Position numbers and translations under genes: made by a program. A DNA stretch of 64,000 nt from Alphaproteobacteria bacterium. Lineage in GTDB: Bacteria > Pseudomonadota > Alphaproteobacteria > Geminicoccales > Geminicoccaceae. Under the pieces are notes generated by a model. The model had not been told where the DNA came from. It worked only from the letters and a program-made list of their open reading frames with translations, and searched no databases. The stretch is taken from positions 124,001-188,000 of the forward strand of contig JALSIM010000040.1 of NCBI GenBank assembly GCA_026990035.1. Direction: 5' to 3'. Below, piece after piece: positions 1 through 8,221 of the stretch. How positions within the stretch are numbered: the stretch's first letter is position 1; each line of letters starts with the position of its first letter.

Positions 1-2
1 AA

Positions 3-737
3 TTCGGCAAGATCACCCAGGAGAATGTCGGCCGCCTGTTCGCCATCGTCCTCGACGGCAAGGTGATCAGCGCCCCGCGCATCCGCGAGCCGATCCTCGG
101 CGGTTCCGGCATCATCCAGGGCAGCTTCACCGTCGAGACCGCCAACGAGCTCGCGGTGCTGCTGCGGGCGGGAGCCCTGCCGGCGCCGCTGACGATCGTC
201 GAGGAACGTTCGGTGGGGCCGGAGCTCGGCGCCGATTCGATCCGCGCCGGCAAGATCGCGAGTGCCCTGGCCCTGGCGCTGGTGGCGGTGTTCATGGTCG
301 TCTACTATCGGCTGTTCGGCCTGTTCTCGGATCTCGCGCTCCTGGCCAACATGGTGATGATCGTCGGGGCGTTGTCGGCACTGGGGGCGACCCTGACCCT
401 GCCGGGCATCGCTGGGATCGTCCTGACGATCGGCATGGCGGTCGATTCCAACGTGCTGATCTTCGAACGCATCCGCGAGGAGCTCCGGGCCGGCAAATCG
501 CCGATCGCGGCCATCGACGGCGGCTTCAAACAGGCGCTGCGGGCGGTGGTCGACGCCAATCTCACCACCCTGATCGCGGCGCTGGTGCTGTTCCAGTTCG
601 GCAGCGGGCCGGTCAAGGGATTCGCCGTCACCCTGTCGATCGGCGTGCTCACCACCCTGTTCACGGCGGTCATGCTGACACGGGTGGTGGTGTGGTTCTG
701 GTACAGCCGGACCCGCCCCAAGACGATTCCGCTTTGA
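3..737 (+). CDS. secD: Protein translocase subunit SecD, C-terminal part (5' end outside window)
   Basis: Inner-membrane subunit of the SecDF complex, which uses the proton-motive force to help pull preproteins into the periplasm. The frame is open from base 3, so the gene begins upstream of the window and about 245 C-terminal residues are visible. They start with the end of the periplasmic domain (GKVISAPRIREPI, typical of SecD) and continue into the hydrophobic RND-like block, including the conserved stretch GMAVDSNVLIFERIREE. secF follows after 13 bp on the same strand, the usual operon order. The family assignment is secure; only the 5' boundary is unknown. Confidence 0.97.
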   Translation, partial: FGKITQENVGRLFAIVLDGKVISAPRIREPILGGSGIIQGSFTVETANELAVLLRAGALPAPLTIVEERSVGPELGADSIRAGKIASALALALVAVFMVVYYRLFGLFSDLALLANMVMIVGALSALGATLTLPGIAGIVLTIGMAVDSNVLIFERIREELRAGKSPIAAIDGGFKQALRAVVDANLTTLIAALVLFQFGSGPVKGFAVTLSIGVLTTLFTAVMLTRVVVWFWYSRTRPKTIPL

Positions 738-750
738 GAGGGCCCGAGCG

Positions 751-1689
751 ATGCGCCGCTTCCGGCTGATCCCCGACGGTACCACCTTCGCCTTCATGCG
801 CTACCGCCTGTATTTCCTGTGGGCGTCGATCGCGGTGATCGTCCTGTCGATGCTGGCGGTGGTGGTGATCGGCCTCAACTTCGGCATCGATTTCCGTGGC
901 GGCACCCTGCTCGAGATCCGCACGCCGGGGCCGGCGGATCTGGCGACCATGCGGCGGTCGCTGAACGAGCTGGGACTCGGCCAGGTCCAGCTCCAGAACT
1001 TCGGTGACGAACGCGAGGTGCTGATCCGGATCGAGAAGCAGGAAGGGGAGGCGGAGGAACAGCAGAAGGCCATCGAACGCGTCAAGCAGCGGCTGGTCGA
1101 GGAATTCGGCGAGGGAATCGAGTTCCGCCGGGCCGAATTCGTCGGCCCCAAGGTGAGCGAGGAGCTGCTCAGGAACGGCATCATGGCGGTGCTCCTCGCC
1201 GTCGGGCTGGTGCTGGTCTACATCTGGTTCCGCTTCGAATGGCAGTTCGGGGCGGGGGCGGTGTTCGCGCTCGTCCACGATGTCGCCACCACCATCGGGG
1301 TGTTCGCCATCGTCGGGCTCGAGTTCAACCTCTCGACGGTGGCGGCGATCCTGACCATCGTCGGCTATTCGCTCAACGACACGGTGGTGGTCTACGACCG
1401 CATCCGCGAAAACCTCAGGCGATTCAAGACGGTCAAGCTCGAGGAGGTGATCGACCGCAGTCTCAACGAGACCCTGTCGCGGACCCTGATGACCTCGCTC
1501 ACCACCCTGCTCGCGCTGTTCGCGCTGTTCTTCTTCGGCGGTGCGGTGATCCGGGACTTCACCTTCGCCATGATCTGGGGGGTGATCGTCGGCACCTATT
1601 CGAGCATCTACATCGCCGCGCCGGTGCTGTTGTACTTCAATCTGCGGGCGGTCCTCGCCAAGGAGGGGGCGGCCACCTCGGCGGGCTGA
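751..1689 (+). CDS. secF: Protein translocase subunit SecF
   Basis: Partner of SecD in the inner-membrane accessory complex of the Sec translocon. The 312 residues match the normal SecF length. A membrane helix lies near residues 20-47, followed by the hallmark FGIDFRGGTLLEIR, a periplasmic domain to about residue 135, and a five-helix block with the motif VGYSLNDTVVVYDRIREN. It starts 13 bp after the secD stop and is followed 5 bp later by the Mth938-like gene, so the three are probably one transcript. Confidence 0.98.
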   Translation: MRRFRLIPDGTTFAFMRYRLYFLWASIAVIVLSMLAVVVIGLNFGIDFRGGTLLEIRTPGPADLATMRRSLNELGLGQVQLQNFGDEREVLIRIEKQEGEAEEQQKAIERVKQRLVEEFGEGIEFRRAEFVGPKVSEELLRNGIMAVLLAVGLVLVYIWFRFEWQFGAGAVFALVHDVATTIGVFAIVGLEFNLSTVAAILTIVGYSLNDTVVVYDRIRENLRRFKTVKLEEVIDRSLNETLSRTLMTSLTTLLALFALFFFGGAVIRDFTFAMIWGVIVGTYSSIYIAAPVLLYFNLRAVLAKEGAATSAG

Positions 1690-1694
1690 AGAGG

Positions 1695-2093
1695 ATGCGT
1701 CTGGTCGGCGTTTCCCGGCATCCGGATCAGCAGGAGATCCAGAGCTACCGCCCGGGCGGTTTCACCATCTCGGGGCGGCGGTTCCGGGGCTCGGTGGCGG
1801 TCTTCGAGGATCGGGTGGAGGCCTGGGAGGTCGCGGATCCGGCGGCTCTCGAGGTCCGGCATCTGCTGCGGTTCCGCGAGGTGGAGCCACCGGTGGATCT
1901 GCTGCTGCTGGGCCTGGGTGTGGGATTCGCGGTCCCGGCACCCGCGGTTCTGCGGGCGCTCGCCGAGTGGCGGCTTCCCTTCGAGCTGATGAGCACCGCT
2001 GCCGCCTGCCGCACCTTCAACCTCCTGCTCTCGGAGGGAAGGCGGGTGGCGGCGGCCCTGATCGCCCTGCCGGAGGGCGGGGCCGACCGCTGA
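1695..2093 (+). CDS. Mth938-like domain-containing protein (DUF498 family)
   Basis: A 132-residue protein of the Mth938/NDUFAF3-like family, whose members sit next to secDF in many alphaproteobacteria. The N-terminus carries the family pattern IQSYRPGGFTISGRRF and the second half has the glycine-rich run LLLLGLGVGF followed by PFELMSTAAACRTFNLLL. Mitochondrial relatives take part in complex I assembly; a bacterial role is not established. The ATG at 1695 is the only ATG near the family N-terminus. Its purine-rich AGAGG abuts the start codon, so initiation may rely on coupling to secF. Confidence 0.85.
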   Translation: MRLVGVSRHPDQQEIQSYRPGGFTISGRRFRGSVAVFEDRVEAWEVADPAALEVRHLLRFREVEPPVDLLLLGLGVGFAVPAPAVLRALAEWRLPFELMSTAAACRTFNLLLSEGRRVAAALIALPEGGADR

Positions 2094-2121
2094 CCGCTGC
2101 CGGTCGGCGGGCCTCCGGGAA

Positions 2122-2877
2122 TCAGAGCATGTTCGACATCACCCGGGTCATGCGCTCGACGAGCACCGGCGCCGCCTCCTCGTAGGTGAGATTGGCCTTG
2201 TTGGCGGTGCCGACGATGCGGGTCCGGTAGCGTTTCCACTCGGTGGTGGTGCTGCTCGACTGGGAGATCGTGCCCGCACTGCCCTGTGGCAGGTTCTGGA
2301 CTTCGCTCTGGCTGACCAGCTCGCCGTCCCGCACCCGCTCGGAGATCTGGACGTCGGTGATCACCGTGTAGGTGACATCCTGCACCGACGCATTGGCGAC
2401 GGTGGCGATCGCCGCTCCGGCGAGCGCCCCGCCGAGGGTCAGGAGGGTGTCGTTGCCGCCCGCCTTGCCGAGTCCGTAGCCGACCGCGGCCCCCGCCGCG
2501 GCGCCGGTCAGGGCGCCGCCGAAGCCACCCGCCAGCGCCCGTTCGGCGGCCGATTGCGAGGTCCGGCCCACCTGCAGCACGTTGGCCTGAACGATGATGT
2601 TGGCGGCGTCGGGATCCTCGACGACCCGGTAGCCACGGGCCGAAAGGCTCTGGCGCACGGCGGCGGCGAGGTCGAAGTCGGGCCGGTCCGAGCTGTTGCG
2701 GACCTCGACGTAGACGGTCCGCGCCTGCGGCGGCAGGGGATCGAGGAAGATGGAATCGCTCATCTTCACCTGGACATCGAGATCCTTCTTCTCGATGGAG
2801 GTGGTGACGGCGGCACAACCGCCCAGGAACAGGGCCAGAGCGGCGGTCGGAGCGATCCGTTGCAGACTCGTGCGCAT
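2122..2877 (-). CDS. TraT-family outer-membrane lipoprotein
   Basis: Predicted lipoprotein of the TraT complement-resistance family. TraT proteins are best known from F-type plasmids (surface exclusion, serum resistance), but chromosomal homologues occur in free-living proteobacteria. The ATG at 2877 gives a signal peptide with lipobox LGGCA near residues 18-22. The mature part has the family start TTSIEKKDLDVQVKMSDSI, a glycine/alanine-rich hydrophobic stretch near residues 110-160, and a C-terminal region ending RMTRVMSNML. Length (251 aa) fits. No conjugation genes are nearby, so a transfer role is unlikely here; function unknown. Confidence 0.85.
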   Translation of the reverse strand: MRTSLQRIAPTAALALFLGGCAAVTTSIEKKDLDVQVKMSDSIFLDPLPPQARTVYVEVRNSSDRPDFDLAAAVRQSLSARGYRVVEDPDAANIIVQANVLQVGRTSQSAAERALAGGFGGALTGAAAGAAVGYGLGKAGGNDTLLTLGGALAGAAIATVANASVQDVTYTVITDVQISERVRDGELVSQSEVQNLPQGSAGTISQSSSTTTEWKRYRTRIVGTANKANLTYEEAAPVLVERMTRVMSNML

Positions 2878-2939
2878 CTCGTGTTCTCCCTGCGGCCGGT
2901 CGGGCGGGACCGCACCCCGCGACCCCGCCCCGCCGCTGT

Positions 2940-3545
2940 TCAGGCCAGCGCCTTTTCCAGTTCCTCCTCGACCACCTCCCAATCGACCAGGTGGTTGAGG
3001 AAGGCGGCCACATATTCGGGGCGCCGGTTCTGATAGTCGAGATAGTAGGCGTGCTCCCAGACGTCGATTCCGAGAATCGGCACCATCCCGTGCACGATCG
3101 GATTGACCCCGTTCGGGGTCTTCAGGACCTTGAGCTCATCGCCGTCCACCGCCAGCCAGCCCCAACCGGAGCCGAACACGGTGACCGCCGCTTCCTTGAA
3201 CTTCTCCTTGAAGCTCTCGAAGGATCCGAAGGCGTCGTCGATGCGGCGCCGCAGTTCGCCGCCGGGGGCGCCGCCGCCGCCCTTCTTCATGATCCGCCAG
3301 AAGAGGGTGTGGTTCCAGTGCTGGCCGGCGTTGTTGAAGATTCCCTCCTTGGCGGGATCCTGCCAGCAGGTCACGACGATGTCCTCGAGGCTCTTCCCTT
3401 CGAGGTCGGTGCCCTCGATCAGGTTGTTGAGGTTGGTGACGTAGGCCTGGTGATGCTTGTCGTGGTGCAGATGCATGGTCTGCGAGGAGATGTAGGGCTC
3501 GAGCGCATCATAGGCGTAGGGCAGATCGGGCAGTTCGAACGGCAT
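2940..3545 (-). CDS. sodB: Superoxide dismutase (Fe/Mn family)
   Basis: Converts superoxide to hydrogen peroxide and oxygen in the cytoplasm. The 201-residue protein has the full family signature: an N-terminal ligand histidine in MHLHHDKHHQAYV, the second in NHTLFW, and the C-terminal ligands in DVWEHAYYLDYQNRRPEYV. FGSGWGWL is also present. Iron is the more likely metal by resemblance to proteobacterial SodB, but metal choice cannot be read with certainty. It is divergent from the squalene/phytoene synthase homologue and interrupts the usual secDF-Mth938-synthase neighbourhood. Confidence 0.97.
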   Translation of the reverse strand: MPFELPDLPYAYDALEPYISSQTMHLHHDKHHQAYVTNLNNLIEGTDLEGKSLEDIVVTCWQDPAKEGIFNNAGQHWNHTLFWRIMKKGGGGAPGGELRRRIDDAFGSFESFKEKFKEAAVTVFGSGWGWLAVDGDELKVLKTPNGVNPIVHGMVPILGIDVWEHAYYLDYQNRRPEYVAAFLNHLVDWEVVEEELEKALA

Positions 3546-3724
3546 GGCTCCCTCGTCGCTGTATCGTGATCCCCGGGGTGTGCTATGCCCCGCCGCCGGA
3601 CGGGATCGGTTCCGGACGAACGATTACGCCAGGAGGCCTTCGTCCGCACCGCCAGCGGTATGCTCGCTCTAATCCGGCGGGGCGGGTGGCGCAAGGCCCG
3701 AACAGGGAGACCGCGGGGAGGAGG

Positions 3725-4537
3725 ATGGTGGCGAGCGCGGGAGCGGAACAGGCGGATGTCGTGCTGGAGCTGGCACGGAGGTACGATCGCGAGCGGCTGC
3801 TCGCCTGCCTGTTCACGCCGGCGGAGAAGCGGCGCCGGCTGGCCGCGCTGATCCTCCTCAACGCCGAGCTCGCCCGGATCCCGGAGCTCGTACGCGAACC
3901 GATGGCGGGGCTCGTGCGCTACCAGTGGTGGCGCGAGCAGATCACCCGGACGGCCGGCGGTGGGCCGGCGGAGCATCCCGCCCTCGCGGTGCTGGCGGAG
4001 GAGCTCGCCGGGGGAGGGATCGCCACCGAGCGGCTGCTCACCATTCTCGAAGCGCATGCGACCCTGTTCGAGAGCGGCGGGCTCGCCGACGAAGCGGCCT
4101 GCGAGCTCCATGCCGCCCGCACCTCCGGCCTCCTCCAGGCCCTTTCGGCCCGTGTGCTGGCCGGCGGGTCGGGGGAGGCGGTGGGTCTCGCCGAGGAGGT
4201 CGGCACCGCCTACGGAATGACCGGGCTCCTGCGGGCCGCTCCCCGGCTCGCCCGCTGCGGCATCATTCTCCTGCCGGAGCCGGGCGGCGATCTTCGCGCG
4301 GCCCGGATCAAGGGCATCGCCGCCCGGGTCCGGGACCGGCTCGCCGGACTCGGAACCCGGGAATGGCGTCTGCTCGATTCGCCGACCCGTCTCCTCGCCC
4401 GGCTAGCGGCCCGGCATCATCGGAAGCTGGTCCGGACGAGTGGCGCCGCTCAGGACCCGCCGCCCGACGGCGATCCCTGGCTGCCGCTGCGTCTCCTGCT
4501 GTGGGGGAGCCTGCGGCGGGGACCGCCGCGTCTCTGA
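3725..4537 (+). CDS. Squalene/phytoene synthase family protein, NDUFAF6-like
   Basis: Has the fold signature of trans-isoprenyl diphosphate synthases, but the aspartate-rich DxxxD motifs of true phytoene or squalene synthases are not seen. The region that normally carries them reads NAELARIPELVREP followed by LVRYQWWREQI. That is the pattern of the NDUFAF6-like subgroup, whose mitochondrial members help assemble complex I. The ATG at 3725 was chosen because it follows a strong GGGGAGGAGG; the frame stays open further upstream but looks non-coding. It ends 6 bp before the convergent lipoprotein gene. An enzymatic role is doubtful. Confidence 0.8.
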   Translation: MVASAGAEQADVVLELARRYDRERLLACLFTPAEKRRRLAALILLNAELARIPELVREPMAGLVRYQWWREQITRTAGGGPAEHPALAVLAEELAGGGIATERLLTILEAHATLFESGGLADEAACELHAARTSGLLQALSARVLAGGSGEAVGLAEEVGTAYGMTGLLRAAPRLARCGIILLPEPGGDLRAARIKGIAARVRDRLAGLGTREWRLLDSPTRLLARLAARHHRKLVRTSGAAQDPPPDGDPWLPLRLLLWGSLRRGPPRL

Positions 4538-4543
4538 GGCGGA

Positions 4544-4792
4544 TCAGTCGTTTTCCTGGCTCTTCTTGATCTGATCGTAGACGAAGCCGCCGGCGGCCCC
4601 GGCCGCGGCTCCGACGAGCGTGCTGCGCAGAAAGCCACCACTGATCGCCCCGACCACGGCGCCGGTCGCCGCGCCCACCGCCGCGGCGGTGCCGACCCGC
4701 TGTCCGGTCGTGCTGTCGGGCGTGGCGCAGCCGGCGAGCGAAACACCGAGCAGGGCGACCAGCGGCAAGGTGAGAAGACGTCGACTCGTCAT
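4544..4792 (-). CDS. Small glycine-zipper lipoprotein
   Basis: An 82-residue predicted lipoprotein. The N-terminus MTSRRLLTLPLVALLGVSLAG is a signal peptide ending in the lipobox LAGC (Cys near residue 22). The rest is a glycine-zipper segment with repeated small residues (AAAVGAATGAVVGAISGG, then LVGAAAGAAGG) and a short polar tail. This resembles the YMGG/Gly-zipper family of envelope lipoproteins. Function unknown. It is transcribed divergently from argE, so the 160-bp gap upstream holds both promoters. Confidence 0.8.
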   Translation of the reverse strand: MTSRRLLTLPLVALLGVSLAGCATPDSTTGQRVGTAAAVGAATGAVVGAISGGFLRSTLVGAAAGAAGGFVYDQIKKSQEND

Positions 4793-4891
4793 GAAGAAGG
4801 CTCCGCGATGGTGATACGGTTCCGATCCCGCGTCCCAATATAGGGCCTCTTCGTTCCCTTGTCGCCTGCTCGCCGCCGGAGCCGGGCCGTC

Positions 4892-4920
4892 ATGACAAGA
4901 CGCCGGGCCGGCTCTATAGT
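4892..4920 (+). promoter_or_regulatory. Predicted sigma-70 promoter of argE with a dyad around the -10 box
   Basis: A -35 hexamer ATGACA (4892-4897) and a -10 hexamer TATAGT (4915-4920) are separated by exactly 17 bp, placing the start site about 27 bp before argE. A perfect 8-bp inverted repeat, GGGCCGGC (4905-4912) and GCCGGCCC (4921-4928), flanks the -10 region, with an 8-nt centre that is TCTATAGT. A repressor bound there would block transcription; which protein is unknown. Confidence 0.6.
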
Positions 4921-4953
4921 GCCGGCCCCGCCTCGGCCACCGTCTGGAGTTTC

Positions 4954-6120
4954 ATGCCGCACCCCCGGCTCGACCGCGCCCTTTTCCATCTCGAACGGCT
5001 GATCGCCTTCGACACGGTGAGCAGCCGCTCCAACCTGGCGCTGATCGCCTATCTCGAAGAGGTGCTCGCAGCGGCGGGCTTCGCCTGTTCGAGGGTGCCC
5101 GACGGGCAGGAGGACAAGGCGGGGCTGCTCGCCTTCCTCGGTCCCCGGGAGCGGCCCGGGCTGGTGCTCTCGGGACATACCGACGTGGTGCCGGTGGCCG
5201 GGCAGAACTGGTCGAGCGATCCCTTCCGGGCGGTGGTCCGCGAGGGTGCCGTCCACGGCCGCGGGACCGCCGACATGAAGGGCTTTCTCGCCTGCATGCT
5301 GGCGATCGCCGAGGGGGTGACGGCGAGGGAGCTGCCACAGCCTCTCCTGCTCGCCTTCTCCTGGGACGAGGAGGTCGGCTGCCGGGGCGTGCCACGGCTG
5401 CTCGAGGCGCTGCTCGCGCACGCACCACGGCCGCTCGGATGCCTCGTCGGCGAACCCACCGGGATGCGCGTCGGCGACGCCCACAAGGGCAAGATCGGAC
5501 TGCGCTGCACGGTCACCGGCCGCGACGCCCACTCCGGTCTGCCGCAGCTCGGCGCCAACGCCATCTTCGCCGCCGCCGAGCTCGTCGCCTGGCTGGCCCG
5601 GGAGGCCGAACGGCTGGCCGTGCGGGGGCCGCGCGAGGAAGGCTTCGATCCTCCCTACACCACCGTCAACGTCGGCACCATCGCCGGCGGCAGCGAGCTC
5701 AACATCGTTCCCGCTCGCTGCAGCTTCGTCTGCGAATTCCGCACCCTTCCGGGAGAGGATCCCGAAACGCACGCGGCACGGCTGGAGGAGCAGGCCCGGG
5801 ACGGGGTGCTGCCCCGCCTGCGCGCCCGGGCGCCGGAAGCGGCCATCACCTTCGAGCGGCTGCTGGCCTACCCCGGTCTGCGGGCCGATCTCGACGGCGG
5901 CTTCGCCCGCGCCTGCCTGGAGCTGGCGGTGGCGGATACCCCGATCAAGCTTTCCTTCGGCACCGAAGCCGGCCATTTCGCCCGTGCCGGGATCCCGGCT
6001 CTGGTCTGTGGACCCGGGGACATCGCCGTCGCCCACAAGCCGGACGAACATCTCTCCCTGGAGCAGCTCGAGCTGTGTCTCGACTTCCTCGAGCGGCTGG
6101 TGCGGCGGGATCTGCGGTGA
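4954..6120 (+). CDS. argE: Acetylornithine deacetylase
   Basis: M20-family zinc hydrolase that removes the acetyl group from N-acetylornithine to give ornithine in arginine synthesis. The 388 residues show the metal-binding series of the family: SGHTDVVPV, GTADMKG, the DEEVGC catalytic glutamate region, and the C-terminal HKPDEHL. Resemblance to ArgE is better than to succinyl-diaminopimelate desuccinylase, but the two are close relatives. The stop overlaps the GTG of the following aspartoacylase-like gene by 4 bp, so the pair is translationally coupled. Confidence 0.9.
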   Translation: MPHPRLDRALFHLERLIAFDTVSSRSNLALIAYLEEVLAAAGFACSRVPDGQEDKAGLLAFLGPRERPGLVLSGHTDVVPVAGQNWSSDPFRAVVREGAVHGRGTADMKGFLACMLAIAEGVTARELPQPLLLAFSWDEEVGCRGVPRLLEALLAHAPRPLGCLVGEPTGMRVGDAHKGKIGLRCTVTGRDAHSGLPQLGANAIFAAAELVAWLAREAERLAVRGPREEGFDPPYTTVNVGTIAGGSELNIVPARCSFVCEFRTLPGEDPETHAARLEEQARDGVLPRLRARAPEAAITFERLLAYPGLRADLDGGFARACLELAVADTPIKLSFGTEAGHFARAGIPALVCGPGDIAVAHKPDEHLSLEQLELCLDFLERLVRRDLR

Positions 6121-7076
6121 GCCCGCCGCGCGTCGCGATCCCGGTCCCGGATCTGTCGCCCTATCGCGAGGGCAATACCGGCATTCCCTACGTCTGGAGT
6201 TTCGACAGCGGGCGCCCCGGGCCGCATGTCGGCATCAACGCGCTGATCCACGGCAACGAGCTTTCCGGGGCCTGGGCGCTGGTGCGCCTGCTGGAGCTGG
6301 GGCTGCGACCACAACGGGGCCGTCTCGGCCTCTCCTTCGCCAACATCGAGGCCTTCGCGCATTTCGATCCCGACGATCCCACCGCCTCCCGTTTCCTCGA
6401 GGAGGACATGAACCGGCTGTGGCGCAGGGAGCTCCTGGAAGGGCCGGCGAGGACCGTCGAGCTGCGCCGGGCCCGCGAGCTCCTGCCGCATTACCGTTCC
6501 CTGGATTTCCTGCTCGATCTGCATTCCATGCAGACCGCCTCGCCGCCGCTGATGCTCTGCGGCCTCACGCCCAAGGGCCGGCGTTTCGCGCGACGGATGG
6601 GCTATCCGGCGACGGTGGTCGCCGACGCCGGGCATCCCGGCGGGGTGCGGCTGATCGATTTCGAGGCCTTCGGTGCCCCCCGCAGGAAGCCGGTGGCCGT
6701 CCTCCTCGAGGCCGGCCAGCACTGGGCGCAGGGATCGATCGACGTCGCCCTCGCTGCCTGTCTCCATTTCCTGCGGGCCACGGAGGTCCTCGATCCGGAA
6801 CTGGCGATGCGCCTCGCCCCGACCCGTTCCGCCGGCCGGCAGCGCTTCATCGAGGTCACCCACGCGGTGACCGTGCGACGGGGGCCGTTCCTGTTCAAGG
6901 AGCGCTTCCGCGGTCTCGAGGTGATCGAGCGGGAAGGCACCGTCATCGCCACCGACGGGGGCGAAGCGGTGCGCACACCCTACGATCACTGCGTCCTGAT
7001 CATGCCCTCGCGCCGGCTCGCTCCGGGCCTGACGGCGGTGCGGCTGGGTCGGGAGGTGCCGCCGCCGCGGATCTGA
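6117..7076 (+). CDS. Succinylglutamate desuccinylase/aspartoacylase family protein
   Basis: Zinc amidohydrolase/carboxypeptidase-like protein of 319 residues. The family zinc-binding motif is visible as HGNE (His45, Glu48), with the third ligand in LLDLHSM near residue 136. The start is the GTG that overlaps the argE stop (GTGA); no ATG fits the N-terminus. Family members remove acyl groups from amino acids such as N-succinylglutamate or N-acetylaspartate. Coupling to argE suggests a related acylated amino acid, but the substrate is not readable from sequence. Confidence 0.85.
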   Translation: MSPPRVAIPVPDLSPYREGNTGIPYVWSFDSGRPGPHVGINALIHGNELSGAWALVRLLELGLRPQRGRLGLSFANIEAFAHFDPDDPTASRFLEEDMNRLWRRELLEGPARTVELRRARELLPHYRSLDFLLDLHSMQTASPPLMLCGLTPKGRRFARRMGYPATVVADAGHPGGVRLIDFEAFGAPRRKPVAVLLEAGQHWAQGSIDVALAACLHFLRATEVLDPELAMRLAPTRSAGRQRFIEVTHAVTVRRGPFLFKERFRGLEVIEREGTVIATDGGEAVRTPYDHCVLIMPSRRLAPGLTAVRLGREVPPPRI

Positions 7077-7082
7077 GCGCCG

Positions 7083-7364
7083 TCACACGGCGGCACGCCG
7101 TTCGAGATGGGCGGTCGGCAGTTCGACGTTGACCTCGAGAGTCGAGAAGCCGTTGCCACGCTCGAGCTCCACCTTGACGCGGTCGAGATCGACCTCGACG
7201 TATTTGCGGATCACCTCGAGCAGTTCACGCTGCAGCAGGGGCAGGAAATCGGGACCGTCGCCACCGCTGCGGTCGAGGGCTACCAGCACCTGCAGCCTCT
7301 GACGGGCGGTCTCGGCCGAATTGCGGTTACGCCGCGTCAGCCGGAAAAAGTCGAACAGCCTCAC
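7083..7364 (-). CDS. minE: Cell division topological specificity factor MinE
   Basis: Peripheral-membrane protein that drives pole-to-pole oscillation of MinCD by stimulating the MinD ATPase, so that Z-rings form at midcell. The 93 residues have the MinE layout: an N-terminal membrane-targeting helix (VRLFDFFRL), the anti-MinCD segment with AETARQRLQVLVALDR, and a dimerization domain with LQRELLEVIRKYV. Start is a GTG whose bases overlap the minD stop (GTGA), so it is coupled to minD. It is last in minC-minD-minE and ends 6 bp from the convergent aspartoacylase-like gene. Confidence 0.95.
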   Translation of the reverse strand: MRLFDFFRLTRRNRNSAETARQRLQVLVALDRSGGDGPDFLPLLQRELLEVIRKYVEVDLDRVKVELERGNGFSTLEVNVELPTAHLERRAAV

Positions 7365-8176
7365 GCGCTTCTCCTCAGCAGCCAGTCGACGAGACCGCGC
7401 TTCTGCGGCTGGGTGAAGCGCAGCTCGACCTGTTCGCCGAGCATCCGCGCCACCGCGTCCCGATAGGCCTGCCCGGCCTTGGACTTGGGCTCCAGGATCA
7501 CCGGCATGCCGACGTTGGAGCACTGCAGGACCAGCGGGTCGTTGGGAATGACGCCGAGCACCGGGATCGCGAGGATCTCCAGCACATCGTCGAGCTTGAG
7601 CATGTCCCCGCGCTGGACGCGATCGAGATCGTAGCGGGTGAGCAGCAGGTGCTGCTTGATCGGCTCCTCGCCGATCTCCGCCCGCCGCGACTTGGAGTTG
7701 AGGATTCCGAGGATGCGGTCGCTGTCGCGGACCGAGGACACCTCGGGATTGGTCACCACCACCGCCTCGTCGGCGTAATAGAGGGCCATCTGTGCGCCCC
7801 TCTCGATACCCGCCGGACTGTCGCAGATGATGTAGGCGAACTCCTTGCGCAGCTCGGCGATGACCTTTTCCACCCCCTCGCGGGTGAGGGCCTCCTTGTC
7901 CCGGGTCTGCGAGGTCGGGAGAATGAACAGGTTCTCGACCCGCTTGTCCTTGATCAGCGCCTGGTGCAGGCGGATCCCGTCGTTGATGACATTGACGAAA
8001 TCGAACACGACCCGGCGCTCGCAACCCATGATGAGATCGAGGTTTCGCAGCCCGACATCGAAATCGATGACCACCGTCCGGTGGCCGCGCTGGGCGAGCC
8101 CCGTGGCCAGGGCGGCGGCACTGGTGGTCTTGCCCACTCCACCTTTGCCGGAGGTGACGACGATGACTTTCGACAA
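7361..8176 (-). CDS. minD: Septum site-determining protein MinD
   Basis: Membrane-associated ParA-type ATPase that recruits MinC and oscillates under MinE control. 271 residues, as usual. The deviant Walker A is KGGVGKTT at residues 11-18, the switch region is FDVGLRNLDLIMG, and the C-terminus (KRGLVDWLLRRS) is an amphipathic membrane-targeting helix. The start is a TTG at 8176, chosen because it gives the conserved N-terminus SKVIVVTSGKGG and is preceded by GGAGG six bases upstream. minE overlaps its stop. Confidence 0.97.
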   Translation of the reverse strand: MSKVIVVTSGKGGVGKTTSAAALATGLAQRGHRTVVIDFDVGLRNLDLIMGCERRVVFDFVNVINDGIRLHQALIKDKRVENLFILPTSQTRDKEALTREGVEKVIAELRKEFAYIICDSPAGIERGAQMALYYADEAVVVTNPEVSSVRDSDRILGILNSKSRRAEIGEEPIKQHLLLTRYDLDRVQRGDMLKLDDVLEILAIPVLGVIPNDPLVLQCSNVGMPVILEPKSKAGQAYRDAVARMLGEQVELRFTQPQKRGLVDWLLRRSA

Positions 8177-8221
8177 AGGGAACCTCCTATCGCGGTTGCG
8201 GTGAACCCGTCGTTCCGGCGC

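Noticed and set aside
2122-2877. Integrated conjugative element suggested by TraT
   Set aside because: No relaxase, type IV secretion, integrase or attachment repeats; chromosomal TraT-like lipoproteins are common.
1745-3013. 422-codon minus-strand frame across the Mth938-like and TraT genes
   Set aside because: Shadow frame; the TraT protein in another frame has a signal peptide, lipobox and family motifs.
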